From Sodalis ligni (lineage in GTDB: Bacteria > Pseudomonadota > Gammaproteobacteria > Enterobacterales > Enterobacteriaceae), in the NCBI RefSeq assembly GCF_016865525.2, contig NZ_CP075169.1, positions 3,906,337 through 3,970,336 of the forward strand: a stretch of 64,000 nucleotides of DNA. Reading direction: 5' to 3'. Below are positions 14,959 to 26,078 of the stretch, in pieces. Each line of letters opens with the position of its first letter. Positions within the stretch are counted from its first letter, which is position 1. The translations under genes and the position numbers were made by a program. The notes under the pieces are model-generated. The model was not told the DNA's origin. It worked only from the letters and a program-made list of their open reading frames with translations, and did no database searches.

Positions 14959-16362
14959 TTATTCTAACCATTCAGTATGGAATACACCTTCTTTATCGGT
15001 GCGCTTATAAGTATGCGCGCCGAAATAGTCACGCTGTGCCTGGATCAAATTGGCCGGCAAGACGGCGGAACGGTAGCTGTCGTAATAAGCAATGGCTGCA
15101 GACAGTGTCGGCGTCGGAATACCGTGCTGAACGGCAAACGCCACCACATCGCGCAGTGCCTGCTGATATTCATCGGCAATTTTCTTAAAGTACGGCGCGA
15201 GCAGCAGGTTGGCGATATCGGCATTCTCAGTATAGGCATCAGTGATTTTTTGCAGGAACTGCGCGCGAATAATGCAGCCGGCGCGGAAAATTTTCGCTAT
15301 TTCGCCATAATGCAGGTTCCAGTTGTTCTCTTCCGAGGCGGCCTTTAACTGAGAAAACCTTGCGCGTAGGAAACGATTTTTCCCAGATAAAGCGCACGGC
15401 GCACCTTCTCGGTAAATTCCGCTTTATCACCGGTAAAGGCTTCGTCCTTCGGGCCGGTGAGTATCTTCGCCGCGGCGACACGCTGTGATTTCAGCGAAGA
15501 GAGGTAACGGGCAAACACTGATTCGGTAATAAGACTGAGCGGTTCTCCCAAGTCCAACGAACTCTGGCTAGTCCATTTACCGGTGCCTTTATTGGCGGCT
15601 TCGTCCAGAATCACATCCACCAGATACTTACCCTCTTCATCCTTCTTGGTAAAAATATCTTTAGTGATATCGATCAGGTAGCTATTGAGCTCGCCTTTGT
15701 TCCAGTCGCTAAACGTCGCGGCCAGCTGCTCATTAGTCAGATGCAGGGCATTCTTCAATAACGCATAGGCTTCTGAAATCAGCTGCATATCGCCATATTC
15801 GATACCGTTATGCACCATTTTGACGTAATGGCCGGCGCCATCAGGACCGATATAGGCCACGCAGGCTTCGCCTTCGGCCCGCGCGGCGATTTTTTCCAGA
15901 ATCGGCGCCACCAGATCATAAGCGGCTTTTTGCCCGCCCGGCATAATCGATGGACCTTTCAGCGCACCCTCTTCGCCGCCGGAAACACCGGTACCGATAA
16001 AGTTGAACCCTTCGGCGGACAATTCCTTGTTGCGGCGAATGGTATCGCGGTAGAACGTATTGCCGCCATCAATCAGGATGTCCCCTTTGTCCAGATACGG
16101 TTTCAGCGATTCGATGGTTTTATCGGTGCCTTCGCCGGCTTTGACCATTAGCAGTATGCGGCGGGGTTTTCCAGGAATTGACAAACTCCTCCAGGGTGTA
16201 ATAGGGCACCAGCTTCTTGCCTGGATTTTCCGCAACCACTTCTTCAGTCTTCTCACGGGAACGGTTGAAGATTGAAACACTATAACCACGGCTCTCGATG
16301 TTCAGCGCCAGATTGCGCCCCATTACCGCCATACCGACTACGCCGATCTGTTGTGTGGACAT
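14959..16362 (-). pseudogene. gnd: 6-phosphogluconate dehydrogenase Gnd, frameshifted
   Basis: Gnd oxidatively decarboxylates 6-phosphogluconate in the pentose phosphate pathway. The start is ATG 16362 ([23 protein letters not shown]-binding GxGxxG-like). The frame shifts near 16160-16175, where two single C losses (TCCTGG and CCCCGCC) must be restored to read [17 protein letters not shown] third shift near 15353 (TTTTCTC, one T lost) interrupts [11 protein letters not shown]. All other regions are conserved: [36 protein letters not shown], and the C-terminal [21 protein letters not shown]. The span of 1404 nt is three bases under the 1407 nt of E. coli gnd, matching three lost bases. This conserved marker flanks enterobacterial O-antigen loci. 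Confidence 0.92.
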
Positions 16363-16494
16363 TAAGCAACTCCTGTCTGATAGATACGAGCCCTGCCAGG
16401 ACATGCACAGGCTGGGCTTTATTGTGGCAAATATGTTAACTCAGGATAGCGCACGGGGTAGTAATTGATGTAAGAGATAGCATCCCCGTCAATG

Positions 16495-18484
16495 TCACTC
16501 TTTAGTTATTGTAACCAGGTCACAGTCGATATTGAGGCCCTTATCTAACGTCATCCGGATAGCATCACGTTTAAAATTTTTAATTTCAAAGGCATGGCTT
16601 CCTCCGTTAGAATTTTGCGGTCTGTGCCTGCCCAGCCGCATCATCGAGTGTCACCACAACGCCATCCGCATCAGGGCAAGTCTTACTCACCGAACGAATC
16701 ACCAAATGGTCTGGCCGCCAATGAAATTTTATGACTGTGGGACGATTAGCCCCAGGATGTCCAGTCAATGTTTGGGCATCAATAAAGTCAAATCGCCCCC
16801 ATGTATCGCCTAGACTCGCCTCGGCGGTAAGATATTCATATCCTAAACCGGCATAAAGCTCATCCCTCCAATCCGGATAAATGGCAATAAATTGATTAAA
16901 AGTCCATCAATTTCTTCAGGCGTAAATGCTCGCATTTTTCATAAATATAGGCATGAACATTATTAGCCAATATAAAATCATACGGCAATTTTTATAGGCA
17001 TTCCCAATACCTTGGTGGTTAAGTAGTGCCAGGGCGGGTAGTTGAACTACTTTTGCCCTTTATCATAGCGAAGGAGTTGCACCGGATCGGCCACCACGAG
17101 ATATTTCACCGTAAATGGTTTAATTCGCAATTTATCGCGCAGGTCCATTTCTGAAATATAAAAATAGTTTTGAAAGGACACCTTGTGAGAGGGAATCGAG
17201 CTGATCGCCTGACAATGTGAAACTCGAACTCAAGACTGCGAATTGATCGCCATTACGCGTCAATGAAGTTAGCACATCGACCAATTCTTGGTAATGATCA
17301 ATATTATCAAGCTTAAGACTATAATTTTGTCCGGTAATATTGCATTAATAGCAGTTGGTATTTTAGGCCCAGTACGATAGAGATTATTTATTAAGATAAA
17401 ACACTTAATACCACTATAACTCCGGCTATAATAGGTCCTTTTTGTTCAAAAACAATTAAATCATTTAAGCCAATCATGGTGATTATAAAATCCACATGGC
17501 AAAAGGAAGCATATGTTGTATGCCCGGAGATTGAGTGCGGGTAAATAAGAAAAACTAATCACGAGATTAGCCAAAGCAAACAAGCTAATCAAACTTTTTT
17601 CCGATAAGGAAAGATTAAAGCGTACAAAATACTTAGCAATACCACAGGCAATATATAATAACCAATACCAGTTAGTGTGTTTTCAGTGAAACCAAAATGG
17701 CGCTTGATAAGCAGAATAAGCAACGCTGTAATCTGTGCGTATTATGCGCTTAATCAAACCGGACTGGAAAGCATAAGAAAATAAAACGGTAGTAATAGCG
17801 CTCGTGGTAAATGTTAAAGCAATATTACGCACTTGCGTTAAAACTTTAATTCCGGCAACGTTCTTAGTTTTCAGGCGATCATAAAAAACCAATACCGGTA
17901 AGGTTATATAAAGCGATACTATTGTATATGCATACCAACGTCTAAATAAAAAGCTGCCCATAACAAGAATCCAAGCCATAATGATTTTCTGACTGAAAAA
18001 TTCACTGAAAAGATGCATTTATCACCAGTAAAACGGAACCTAGCAACGGTAGCAGGCCGATAATATCGGGATATCCACGTAAAGTCGGTCGCCAAAATGG
18101 TACAAATAGTGTCGCTAGGATCAAAGTAAAAATAAAAACTCTTTGGCTATTATCATAGAGTTGTTTCAAAAATAGAGATATTAAAAGCCAAGCAGACTAA
18201 GATAAACCATTGTCAGGCCAGAAATATAGGCAAACCGGCCCGGACCTAGAATCAGATAAAATGGAAATAAAAAGATATGGATGAAGGGTTATAGTCAGCG
18301 TTTCTAATCTCGTGCTCGTTATTGACAAACCACCTGAAAAAGTTTTTGTAATCAAATTTCCATAATTTTGCCATTGATTCCAATAATTTCTAAAATCCCA
18401 CACATATATAGTTTTTCACCAGAAATATAAACCCAAGTATTAAGGGCAATAAAAAACAACCAAAATAAAAATCAGTACGTTCAT
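16495..18484 (-). pseudogene. Integral membrane O-antigen glycosyltransferase (Gtr type-specific protein), heavily frameshifted
   Basis: The gene probably starts at ATG 18484, 7 bp after the gtrB stop (MNVLIFILVVFY, then FRNYWNQWQNYGN). It continues in changing frames to TGA at 16495-16497 (...FKRDAIRMTLDKGLNIDCDL). Hydrophobic segments fill the first two thirds (for example ILVMGSFLFRRWYAYTIVSL around 17940). The last third is soluble (WRDELYAGLGYEY, VIKFHWRPDHLVI). A polytopic protein of ~660 residues with a soluble C-terminal domain directly behind gtrB is the standard arrangement of gtr cassettes, where the third gene sets sugar specificity. At least six shifts are needed, so it is certainly inactive if the sequence is right. 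Confidence 0.6.
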
Positions 18485-18490
18485 TTTAAG

Positions 18491-19469
18491 TCATATTTCT
18501 TCATAATAAAACCTATTTAAGGATTTTTCGATAAAATATTTTGGCCTATGTTTTACTTCTAAATAAACTTTTCCGATATATTCACCAATGACACCAATAG
18601 ACAGCATTTGAATTCCCCTAAAAAGATCGCTATCATCATTGATGACCAACCTTCTACCGTGCTGCCTAGCAATTTTTCAACTATAGCATAAACTGCAGCT
18701 ACGCAGGAGAGTAAAGAGATTATAAATCCTGTTAATGCAATCACTCGTAATGGCGTAATCGATAGTGACGTGATTCCCTCAAGTGCCAAAGCCAGCATCT
18801 TTGAAAGCGGATATTTCGAGTCACCGGCATTACGGCTCTTACGCGTATAATATACTTTTACCGATTTAAAACCTACAAGTGGTATCAAACCTCGAATATA
18901 AAGATTTTCCTCTTTGTAGCTCAATAGTGATTTCAATGCTAGTGCACTTAGCAAACGAAAATCGGCATGATTTTCAATCTGATTGACACCTAGAATGCGC
19001 ATGAGCTTATAAAATAAGTAGCGGTAACCCGTTTAAATACGGTATCTGTAGCGCGATTTTCTCGGACACCATAAACGATGTCATTTCCTGCTAAATAGGT
19101 ATCAACCATTTTATCGATAACCGTAATATCATCTTGTAGATCGGCATCGATGCTAACAACTATATCCGTTTCTGCATGTTCAAGCCCCGCCCATAAGGCA
19201 CGTTGATGCCCACGATTTTGCGACAACTTCAGACCGCGTATATTGTCATAATCTCTGTTTGCATCGCAGATCATCTGCCAGGTTTTATCACGGCTGCCAT
19301 CGTCGACAAAAAGCAAGCAACTCGTGTCAGAAATTTTCTTAGCTTGCCTTAAGCGTTCCAATGTTTCTGATAACTGTCTTAAACACATAGGAAACATTTC
19401 CTGCTCGTTGTAGCAGGGTACAACGATCGTTAAAGCAGGCCGGAGGGCATGCAACGAAGCTTCAGCCAT
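18491..19469 (-). pseudogene. gtrB: Bactoprenol glucosyltransferase GtrB, frameshifted
   Basis: This family 2 glycosyltransferase moves a sugar onto undecaprenyl phosphate. I place the start at ATG 19469 (MAEASLHALRPALTIVVPCY) because the gtrA remnant ends 8 bp upstream. LLFVDDGSRDKTW and SIDADLQDD are the GT-A donor-site motifs. A shift near 19005 joins ATYFISS to YKLMRILGVNQ. A second near 18610 joins MMIAIF to GGIQMLSIGVIGEYIGKVYL, the two C-terminal membrane segments being typical of GtrB. The stop is at 18491-18493. Gene order on the minus strand, gtrA - gtrB - gtr, matches phage-derived serotype-conversion cassettes. Confidence 0.85.
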
Positions 19470-19476
19470 AGTTTCA

Positions 19477-19556
19477 CTATTTTTTCCCATTTTTTAAAAC
19501 CCATTTTTTATTAACGAAGAACCCGGCTACCCTATTAACCACCAGACATTTGCTAG
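19477..19556 (-). pseudogene. gtrA: C-terminal remnant of GtrA flippase
   Basis: Directly upstream of gtrB a minus-strand frame reads CLVVNRVAGFFVNKKWVLKN and then GKK-stop (stop 19477-19479). It resembles the last membrane helix and basic tail of GtrA. No further GtrA sequence is convincing in the 170 bp up to the IS3-family element, so the gene is 5'-truncated. Assignment rests on position and a short match. Confidence 0.4.
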
Positions 19557-19766
19557 GTTATATCCCATATAGAGTACCCAATTGACAGTCTAGAGCAACG
19601 AAAAAATTAACTTTATTGTTAGTAGACAATGGCAAAATTATTAAAAGAATTATCTCAAAATATTAATGCCGGTAAGCGTATTAGCATTCGCTTATCTATT
19701 AATATTATAGCCGAAACAGTGGGTTAATGGTAATCTCCCCGTTTTCAACGGAAATTTTAAGTAGAA

Positions 19767-20480
19767 TTATGCCACCAATGCGAGCTTCCGCATGGGCGTT
19801 ATGCCACCTAGCCCCTATGGGGACGTTCATGGTTATAGGTCCAAAGCCACCGCGTTGCGAAATCCTGTACTTCGGCAATATAACTAAACACATTTTGATT
19901 TAGCCAGTCATAACGCATCGTGTGGTTAAATCGCTCTATATAGGCATTTTGCTGGGGCTTGCCCGGCTGGATATAGAGCAAGGTTATTAGATGTTTTATC
20001 GTCCGTTTTTGCAGTTGGATACTCAGGTATTCTGGACCGTTGTCGCATCGTATACAGGCTAGTTTACCGCACTATTCGATGAGCTGTTCAAGTGAACGAA
20101 CAACGCGTTCTGACGTCAGGGAAAAATCAACATCCAGGACCAGTCCTTCTCGATTAAAATCGTCTATCACATTGAAAGTGCGAAAGCTTCTGACACCACT
20201 TAATTGATCATGCATAAAATCCATTGACCAAGTAAGGTTGGCCTTGTCAGGCATAACTAACGGGGCTGGATGAGGCTGAATAATCCTTTGTTTTGGCTTG
20301 ATACGCAAATTCAATTTGAGTTCGCAATAAATCCGATAAATGCGTTTATGATTCCAATGAAAGCCTTTGACGTTACGCAGAAATAAAAAACATAGGCCAA
20401 ATCCCCAACTACGGTGCCGCGCCGTTAAATCGGTTAGCCAATTGGCTATTTACATATTTTCATCACGCAATTTAGCGCAA
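19767..20480 (-). pseudogene. IS3-family transposase OrfB, frameshifted
   Basis: Fragments in different minus-strand frames give the DDE integrase core: [20 protein letters not shown] (first Asp), IRCDNGPEYLS (second Asp) and QNAYIERFNHTMRYDWL (Glu). The C-terminal NHERPHRGLGGITP is present, ending at TAA 19767-19769. At least two shifts (near 20068 and 19825) break the frame, so this copy cannot transpose by itself. OrfB is normally made by frameshifting from orfA, but these extra shifts are downstream of that site. Confidence 0.75.
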
Positions 20481-20855
20481 TAACGGTAGCCACTTTCGCT
20501 GAGGCCAAAAATGGAACAGGCCAGGCGGATTGAGATACCTTTCACGCTGACTGCGTGCCGCGCCCTCTCGCGTCGCCGGGATGGCGTTACCACTTTTTTT
20601 TGCATGGCCTCCTGGATGATCTCGGATTTTAAACGCTCTTCGGCATACATCTTTTTGAGCCGTCGATTTTCATCTTCCAGTACTTTCAGGCGGGCCATCA
20701 TCGAGGCATCCATACCGCCAAAGCGTGCGCGCCACTTATAAAAACCGGCATTGCTCATGCCATGTTCGCGGCAAAGCTCTGAAACCGGTGTGCCTGCCTC
20801 GGCTTGCTTCAAAATGGCCATGATCTGGCTGTCGCTAGAACGTGATTTTTTTCAT
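20450..20855 (-). CDS. IS3-family transposase OrfA
   Basis: This helix-turn-helix DNA-binding subunit has AILKQAEAGTPVSELCREHG and SNAGFYKWRARFGGMDASMM, followed by a leucine-zipper-like stretch (KVLEDENRRLKKMYAEERLK), as in the IS407-like branch of IS3 elements. The expected ATG at 20855 (ATGAAAAAAATC, 7 A) is one base out of frame with the ORF, which otherwise begins inside at 20821. Either one A has been gained or another start is used. Confidence 0.75.
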
Positions 20856-20902
20856 CCGAATCTCCTCGATTCATGTTACGAGAAAATTCTACTTATGAGT
20901 AC

Positions 20903-22118
20903 TGTGGATTCAGACGGTCACTGCAACATAGCGTCCAGCGCTTCGGCCGGGGTTTTGAATCCCAACGTTTTCCTTGGACGTCCGTTCAGTTTGGCAGCGA
21001 CATCGTTCAGCTCATGCTGCGAGTAGCCTGCCAAGCTTGTTCCCTTTGGAAAGTATTGCCGTAGCAGGCCATTCGTGTTTTCGTTGGTACCGCGCTGCCA
21101 TGGACAACCTGGGTCACAGAAATATACGGACATGTGCGTATCCATACTAAAGCGCTTGTGTGCAGATAGCTCTTGACCACGGTCCCATGTCAGGCTCTTG
21201 TGCAATTGCGAGGGAAGTTGACGCATTTGTTCGGTGAGTGATTGGACTACACTTTCAGCCCGTTTATTTTTTACCTTGCAAAGGACTGTAAATCGCGTAC
21301 TCCTGTCGACGACAGTGGCAATTGCGCTGTTATTTGCGCCAGCAATGAGATCGCCTTCCCAGTGCCCTGGAAGAGCCCGATCTTCGATTTCTGCGGGTCG
21401 GGCGCGAATCGAAATGGCATCGGGAATGCCTCCTGCAACGGCCGCATGATGAGACCTGGCATGGCGAAACATCCGTTTGGTTCGTAGATGCTTTTTCAAT
21501 TCTTCGCTTAGTACGCCACGGGCTTGAATAAACAGCGACCGGTAAATTGTTTCGTGCGAAACACACATGATTTTTCCATCAGGAGATTGCCGTTTGAGCC
21601 ATCCCGCTATTTGCTCCGGTGACCAGTCGGCCTCTAGCCGCTCGATCACTACGCTCCTGAGCCCGGGCTGAATGGTCAACAAAAAGGGCTTTGGCCGACG
21701 ACTGCGTTTCAGGAAGGTTTTCTCTGCCTCGCAAGCCCGATATTTGTCCGGCTCACCATTGCGGTTTACTTCTCTCAAAACCGTCGACGCCGAACGACCC
21801 AATTGGCGGCCCAGGGCCCGATAGCTCATCCCGCATGCAAGCCCACGTGAAATCGACTCGCGCTCAAGCATCGACAGGGTCCCGGGACGGCGAGTCCTTC
21901 GCCGAGGTACCATGCCACCATGGTATAGAAGATATGAGTAAACCGTCGCGGGTGGTTTGGCAATATCTCGGGCAATGACGCTCATCGAAGTCCCCTTTCG
22001 CCATAGTTGCCAGATCCGGGACTTTCTTTCCGCAGTCATGGCACCGTGAATACTTACCATTTCACACCTCCATCAATCGAATATCAATAGGGTGTTGCAG
22101 TGACCGTCTGAATCCACA
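20903..22118 (-). mobile_element. IS30-family insertion sequence, apparently complete
   Basis: Perfect 25-bp inverted repeats delimit the element: TGTGGATTCAGACGGTCACT at 20903 onward, and its complement ending at 22118. AC on both sides (20901-20902 and 22119-22120) gives the 2-bp target duplication typical of IS30. Length is 1216 bp with one intact transposase. It sits inside the left inverted-repeat region of the IS3 element, so it arrived later. Confidence 0.93.
20918..22060 (-). CDS. IS30-family transposase
   Basis: This intact 380-residue ORF has an N-terminal helix-turn-helix (ERKSRIWQLWRKGTSMSVIA) and a second one (ISRGLACGMSYRALGRQLGR). The DDE catalytic core shows LPGHWEGDLIAGA (Asp), LTWDRGQELSAH (Asp) and CPWQRGTNENTNGLLRQYFP (Glu), the hallmark of IS30 transposases. 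The C-terminus KTPAEALDAMLQ ends inside the terminal repeat region. A start at the internal Met (MTAERKSRI, about 22039) is also possible. Confidence 0.95.
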   Translation of the reverse strand: MVSIHGAMTAERKSRIWQLWRKGTSMSVIARDIAKPPATVYSYLLYHGGMVPRRRTRRPGTLSMLERESISRGLACGMSYRALGRQLGRSASTVLREVNRNGEPDKYRACEAEKTFLKRSRRPKPFLLTIQPGLRSVVIERLEADWSPEQIAGWLKRQSPDGKIMCVSHETIYRSLFIQARGVLSEELKKHLRTKRMFRHARSHHAAVAGGIPDAISIRARPAEIEDRALPGHWEGDLIAGANNSAIATVVDRSTRFTVLCKVKNKRAESVVQSLTEQMRQLPSQLHKSLTWDRGQELSAHKRFSMDTHMSVYFCDPGCPWQRGTNENTNGLLRQYFPKGTSLAGYSQHELNDVAAKLNGRPRKTLGFKTPAEALDAMLQ

Positions 22119-22142
22119 ACCCCAGTTTTGTGGGGGATTACC

Positions 22143-22790
22143 TAATGACAAGCCAGTATGGTGAAAATATTTTGTTAAGGAAAATTAAAGTTTTAATAAC
22201 GCTTTAATAAATAATTCTATTCTTAATGATTTCATTGATTTTTTTGATATAGCCCAACCTATCACGTCCGATAGAAACGAGGATAAATCAATCTCTTCGA
22301 GTCAAAGTGTTATCGGCCAAGACATAAAGCCCATACGAAGCCGGAAGATCGCATCCAGGAAGCATATCTGAATGTCTTTGGAGTACTTCATTTTAGAAAA
22401 TGCCTAATAGGCCAGGATAACTGTTCCGCAGTAACGCCGACTCAAAATTTAAACGCAAATCGTTAACCCAATAGCACAAAATTTAACCGGCCTCAACCAC
22501 TGTGGTTTGCACTTTGGCTGCATGCCAAAATGAGACGAACCACCAAGGCGTCCTGTTGCTGGCCGGGGGATTTATATGAAATCGTTTTTTGTTCGGATTT
22601 CGATCTGAGTGCTCAAAAGCAGCCCCCGCCGCAACACCCACATTACGACCCTAATTTAGGCCTTCTCCTAGTGTTTTTTTCTTGTCTCCCAATCCATTTA
22701 AGAAGACTATAACCGATAAGCATTTACCGCCGAACTCGGTTTGATGGGTGCTCGTCAGTTAATTGATGGCTCAATCGTTGATTGTTAACT
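22143..22790. other. Spacer upstream of the O-antigen operon, no gene recognised
   Basis: About 650 bp hold only short frames with no recognisable domain. The stretch is bounded by the IS3 end on the left and the JUMPstart on the right, so it should contain the promoter of the rfb operon. I could not pick a convincing -35/-10 pair. Confidence 0.5.
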
Positions 22791-22794
22791 AGTT

Positions 22795-22827
22795 TACTGG
22801 TAGCTGTAGAGCCAGGGGCGGTAGCGT
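22795..22827 (+). promoter_or_regulatory. JUMPstart sequence with ops element
   Basis: CTGGTAGCTGTAGAGCCAG (about 22797-22815) followed by GGCGGTAGCGT (22817-22827) matches the conserved JUMPstart of enterobacterial polysaccharide operons. GGCGGTAG is the ops core that recruits RfaH to the paused polymerase. It lies about 100 bp before rfbB on the plus strand and implies RfaH-dependent antitermination through the long operon. Confidence 0.93.
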
Positions 22828-22923
22828 ATCTGTGAATCAGGACGTTACAGTGTTCCTGAAGTATCGCTGAAAAAATGATTGAAGTTCAAGCTGAGCAACG
22901 TTAAGACGGATGGAAAAATTAAC

Positions 22924-24012
22924 GTGAAAATTCTGGTCACAGGTGGCGCAGGTTTTATTGGATCTGCCGTCATTCGCCATATCATCAACAATACGCAAGA
23001 CACAGTGGTTAATGTCGATAAATTAACCTACGCCGGTAACCTTGAGTCACTGTCTGAGATCGAAAACAGTGACCGCTACGCGTTTGAACATGCAGATATC
23101 TGCGACGCACGGGCTATGGCGCATATTTTCACCAAGCATCAACCTCACGCAGTCATGCATCTGGCCGCTGAAAGTCATGTGGACCGTTCAATCACCGGCC
23201 CCTCTGCCTTTATCGAAACCAATATCATGGGGACATATGTTCTGCTGGAAGCGGCGCGGGAATACTGGTCAAAACTGAATGAAACGCGTAAAAGCGCTTT
23301 CCGCTTTCATCATGTTTCCACCGATGAGGTATACGGAGACTTACCGCACCCCGGCGAAGTACCTCCCGGCGCGGAACTACCGCTGTTCACCGAACTGACT
23401 CCCTATGCACCCAGCAGTCCCTATTCTTCTTCGAAAGCGTCCAGCGACCTTTTGGTGCGCGCATGGCGTCGCACCTATGGTTTGCCTTGCGTTGTGACTA
23501 ACTGTTCCAACAATTATGGTCCTTATCACTTCCCGGAAAAACTGATCCCATTGATGATTTTGAATGCCCTCGCCGGTAAACCGTTACCGGTTTACGGCAA
23601 TGGGGAGCAGATCCGGGATTGGTTATATGTAGAAGATCATGCCCGTGCCCTTTATAAAGTAGTGACGGAGGGTAAGAACGGCGAGACCTATAATATAGGT
23701 GGCCACAATGAGCGAAAGAATATCGATGTTGTGAAAACCATTTGCACCATTCTGGATGACGTAATCGTAAACAAACCTGAGGGTATCGAAAGCTTCTCAC
23801 AGTTAATCACTTACGTGGTCGACCGCCCTGGACACGATCTACGTTATGCTATCGATGCGACAAAAATCAAAAATGATCTGGGCTGGGTTCCACAGGAAAC
23901 GTTCGAATCAGGTATAGCGAAGACAGTGCATTGGTATTTGAATAATAAAGAATGGTGGCAGCGTGTTATGGATGGCTCATATGCAGGCGAGCGTCTGGGT
24001 TTGAGCAAATAA
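22924..24012 (+). CDS. rfbB: dTDP-glucose 4,6-dehydratase RfbB (RmlB)
   Basis: This is the second step of dTDP-L-rhamnose synthesis. I start at GTG 22924 ([20 protein letters not shown]), which agrees with the family; a TTG 45 bp upstream would add an unrelated extension. Features are the NAD-binding [24 protein letters not shown], the TDEVYGD catalytic strand, the YSSSKASSD Tyr-x-x-x-Lys pair, [15 protein letters not shown] and [11 protein letters not shown]. The 362-residue ORF is intact. rfbA follows after about 14 bp. Confidence 0.96.
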   Translation: MKILVTGGAGFIGSAVIRHIINNTQDTVVNVDKLTYAGNLESLSEIENSDRYAFEHADICDARAMAHIFTKHQPHAVMHLAAESHVDRSITGPSAFIETNIMGTYVLLEAAREYWSKLNETRKSAFRFHHVSTDEVYGDLPHPGEVPPGAELPLFTELTPYAPSSPYSSSKASSDLLVRAWRRTYGLPCVVTNCSNNYGPYHFPEKLIPLMILNALAGKPLPVYGNGEQIRDWLYVEDHARALYKVVTEGKNGETYNIGGHNERKNIDVVKTICTILDDVIVNKPEGIESFSQLITYVVDRPGHDLRYAIDATKIKNDLGWVPQETFESGIAKTVHWYLNNKEWWQRVMDGSYAGERLGLSK

Positions 24013-24026
24013 ATTAAGGAAAAATG

Positions 24027-24893
24027 ATGAAAGGCATTGTATTAGCGGGTGGTTCCGGTACGCGTCTTTACCCACTCACTCAGGGCGTCTCAAAACAGCT
24101 GTTGCCTGTTTATGACAAGCCGATGATTTTCTATCCGATTTCCGTGCTGATGCTGGCAGGTATCCGTGACATTCTGGTTATCACCACCCCACAGGATATG
24201 CCAGGTTTCAAGCGTCTGCTTGGCGACGGCTCGCAGTTCGGCATCCGTCTTTCATATGAAGTGCAGCCGTCACCTGATGGCCTTGCCCAGGCATTTATTA
24301 TTGGTGAAAAATTCATCAATGGTGAACCTTGTGCTCTCGTTCTGGGCGATAATATCTATTTCGGGCAAAGCTTTGGCGATAAACTCAAGACGGCATCGCT
24401 ACTTACCCACGGCGCCATGGTATTCGGCTATCAGGTCCAAGATCCGGAACGTTTCGGCGTAGTGGAGTTTGATAAAAATAACACAGCTATTTCCATTGAA
24501 GAAAAACCCCTTAAACCAAAATCCAGCTGGGCGGTTACCGGCCTCTATTTCTACGATAACCGCGTAGTGGAAATGGCAAAGCAGGTAAAACCCTCTCCAC
24601 GCGGTGAACTCGAAATTACTACGTTGAACCAGATGTACCTTGACCGAGGTGAATTGCAGGTTGAACTACTTGGTCGCGGCTTTGCATGGTTAGATACAGG
24701 AACCCATGAAAGTCTGATAGAAGCGTCACAATTTATCCATACCATTGAAAAACGCCAGGGTATGAAGGTGGCTTGCCTTGAAGAAATTGCCTTCCGCAGA
24801 GGCTGGATGAGCAAAGAGCAGGTCGGAGAGCAGGCGAAAAAATTGTCAAAGACAGATTACGGTCGTTATTTACGCATTATGATCAACGAATAA
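24027..24893 (+). CDS. rfbA: Glucose-1-phosphate thymidylyltransferase RfbA (RmlA)
   Basis: It activates glucose-1-phosphate to dTDP-glucose. The ORF is intact, about 288 residues. Two adjacent ATGs occur; AAGGA (24016-24020) is better spaced for the second at 24027. [16 protein letters not shown] is the nucleotide-binding loop. [41 protein letters not shown] and [11 protein letters not shown] are all typical. A GC-rich imperfect inverted repeat (CCCGGC...GCCGGG) follows at about 24959-24986, before the glycosyltransferase genes. Confidence 0.96.
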   Translation: MKGIVLAGGSGTRLYPLTQGVSKQLLPVYDKPMIFYPISVLMLAGIRDILVITTPQDMPGFKRLLGDGSQFGIRLSYEVQPSPDGLAQAFIIGEKFINGEPCALVLGDNIYFGQSFGDKLKTASLLTHGAMVFGYQVQDPERFGVVEFDKNNTAISIEEKPLKPKSSWAVTGLYFYDNRVVEMAKQVKPSPRGELEITTLNQMYLDRGELQVELLGRGFAWLDTGTHESLIEASQFIHTIEKRQGMKVACLEEIAFRRGWMSKEQVGEQAKKLSKTDYGRYLRIMINE

Positions 24894-25100
24894 ATTTACA
24901 TCCATTTCAAGTTATTCAATAATTATGCCGAACATGCTTATATAAGCTGATTCAAGAGCCCGGCCTTTGTTCTTTAACGCCGGGTATTAAGCATAACACG
25001 TGTAACCAAACCCGAACCTTATTGTTATAGCTTTATGGCGATAGCCATTATTGTTTAAATAGGTCTACATTATACAGTATTGTTTAAGAGATAACTTTTA

Positions 25101-26040
25101 ATGTCTTTTGCAAATGATGAGCCAGTTGCAATCCTGATGGGAACATATCAAGGTGAGCGTTATATTGACGAGCAGCTTAATTCATTCAAATCACAAAGTT
25201 ACGGGAATTGGACACTATATGTATCTGATGATGGTTCAATTGATGAAACACTTTGTAAGATACAAGAGTTCTCCACAACATCGAAATCCTCGGTAAAATT
25301 TTTGATGGCCCCACAAAGGTTTTGTCTGCAACTTTCTTTCTTTACTGATGCGACCTGATATTGACGCTCAGTACTACTGCTTCTCCGACCAAGATGATGT
25401 GTGGTATAACAACAAAATTGAACGTGCAATTCAATGGATGCATACTCAGCCTTCAGAGAAACCCGCTTTATATTGTACCAGGACACACCTCATTGATAGT
25501 GCATGCCAAAGTTTAGGTTTTTCTCCGCTTTTAAACGTAGTCCTGGCTTTAGTAATGCTCTTGTACAAAGTATTGGTGGAGGCAATACAATATTTATCAA
25601 TAGGGCTGCTAGAGAAATAGCAGTAAGAGCTGGACTTGTAGATGTTGTTAGTCACGACTGGTGGCTTTATATCTTAATTTCAGGCGTGGGGGTACTATTT
25701 TTACGATCCACAACCAACTTTATATTATCGGCAGCACCAAGAAAATCTCATTGGAACAAATTATGGATTTCAAGCAAGACTAAGCAGATTGACGCAAATA
25801 TTTGAGGGTCGTTACCGGGAATGGAACGCCTCTCATCTTATTGCTTTGAAAAGAATTTCGATTTTTAACGCCTGAGAACCAAAAAATTAGAATGGTTTGA
25901 AAAATCCATAATTCATCAATAATCGCAAGAGTTTATTATTTTTCAAGCTTAAATTATATAGGCAAAGCAGAATCGATACTTTTGCAATATTTCTGTCAGT
26001 TCTCTTTAAAAAGTTTGAATATACTTTTCTATTACAATGA
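25101..26040 (+). pseudogene. Family 2 glycosyltransferase (rhamnosyltransferase-like), frameshifted
   Basis: From ATG 25101 the frame gives VAILMGTYQGERYIDEQLNS, YVSDDGSIDETL, then shifts (about 25305) into FSATFFLSLMRPDID and YYCFSDQDDVW (the DxD-type donor motif). It shifts again to SNALVQSIGGGNTIFINRAA and VVSHDWWLYILISG, and finally to IFYDPQPTLYYRQHQENLIG and the C-terminal FAIFLSVLFKKFEYTF, ending at TGA 26038-26040. The domain pattern is that of GT2 rhamnosyl- and related O-antigen transferases. At least four shifts are needed. The specific linkage cannot be told. Confidence 0.8.
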
Positions 26041-26078
26041 GTAGATAATTGTCAAAAGATTTTAACAAGGTGTTTTTA

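Larger units (their letters stand above)
19729..22142 (-). mobile_element. IS3-family insertion sequence, interrupted by an IS30-family element
   Basis: The ends are GGTAATCTCCCC at 19729 and the inverted GGGGGATTACC ending at 22142. Similarity between the ends extends inward (ATTCTACTTA on both). The 4-bp sequence TAAT flanks both ends (19725-19728 and 22143-22146), a fitting IS3-type target duplication. Removing the nested IS30 leaves about 1.2 kb, normal for IS3. It contains orfA and a frameshifted orfB on the minus strand, and lies between the gtr remnants and the O-antigen operon. Confidence 0.75.

Noticed and set aside
24959..24986. Inverted repeat CCCGGC/GCCGGG as a terminator after rfbA
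   Set aside because: The loop is about 15 nt and no T run follows; an RfaH-dependent operon should also read through here.
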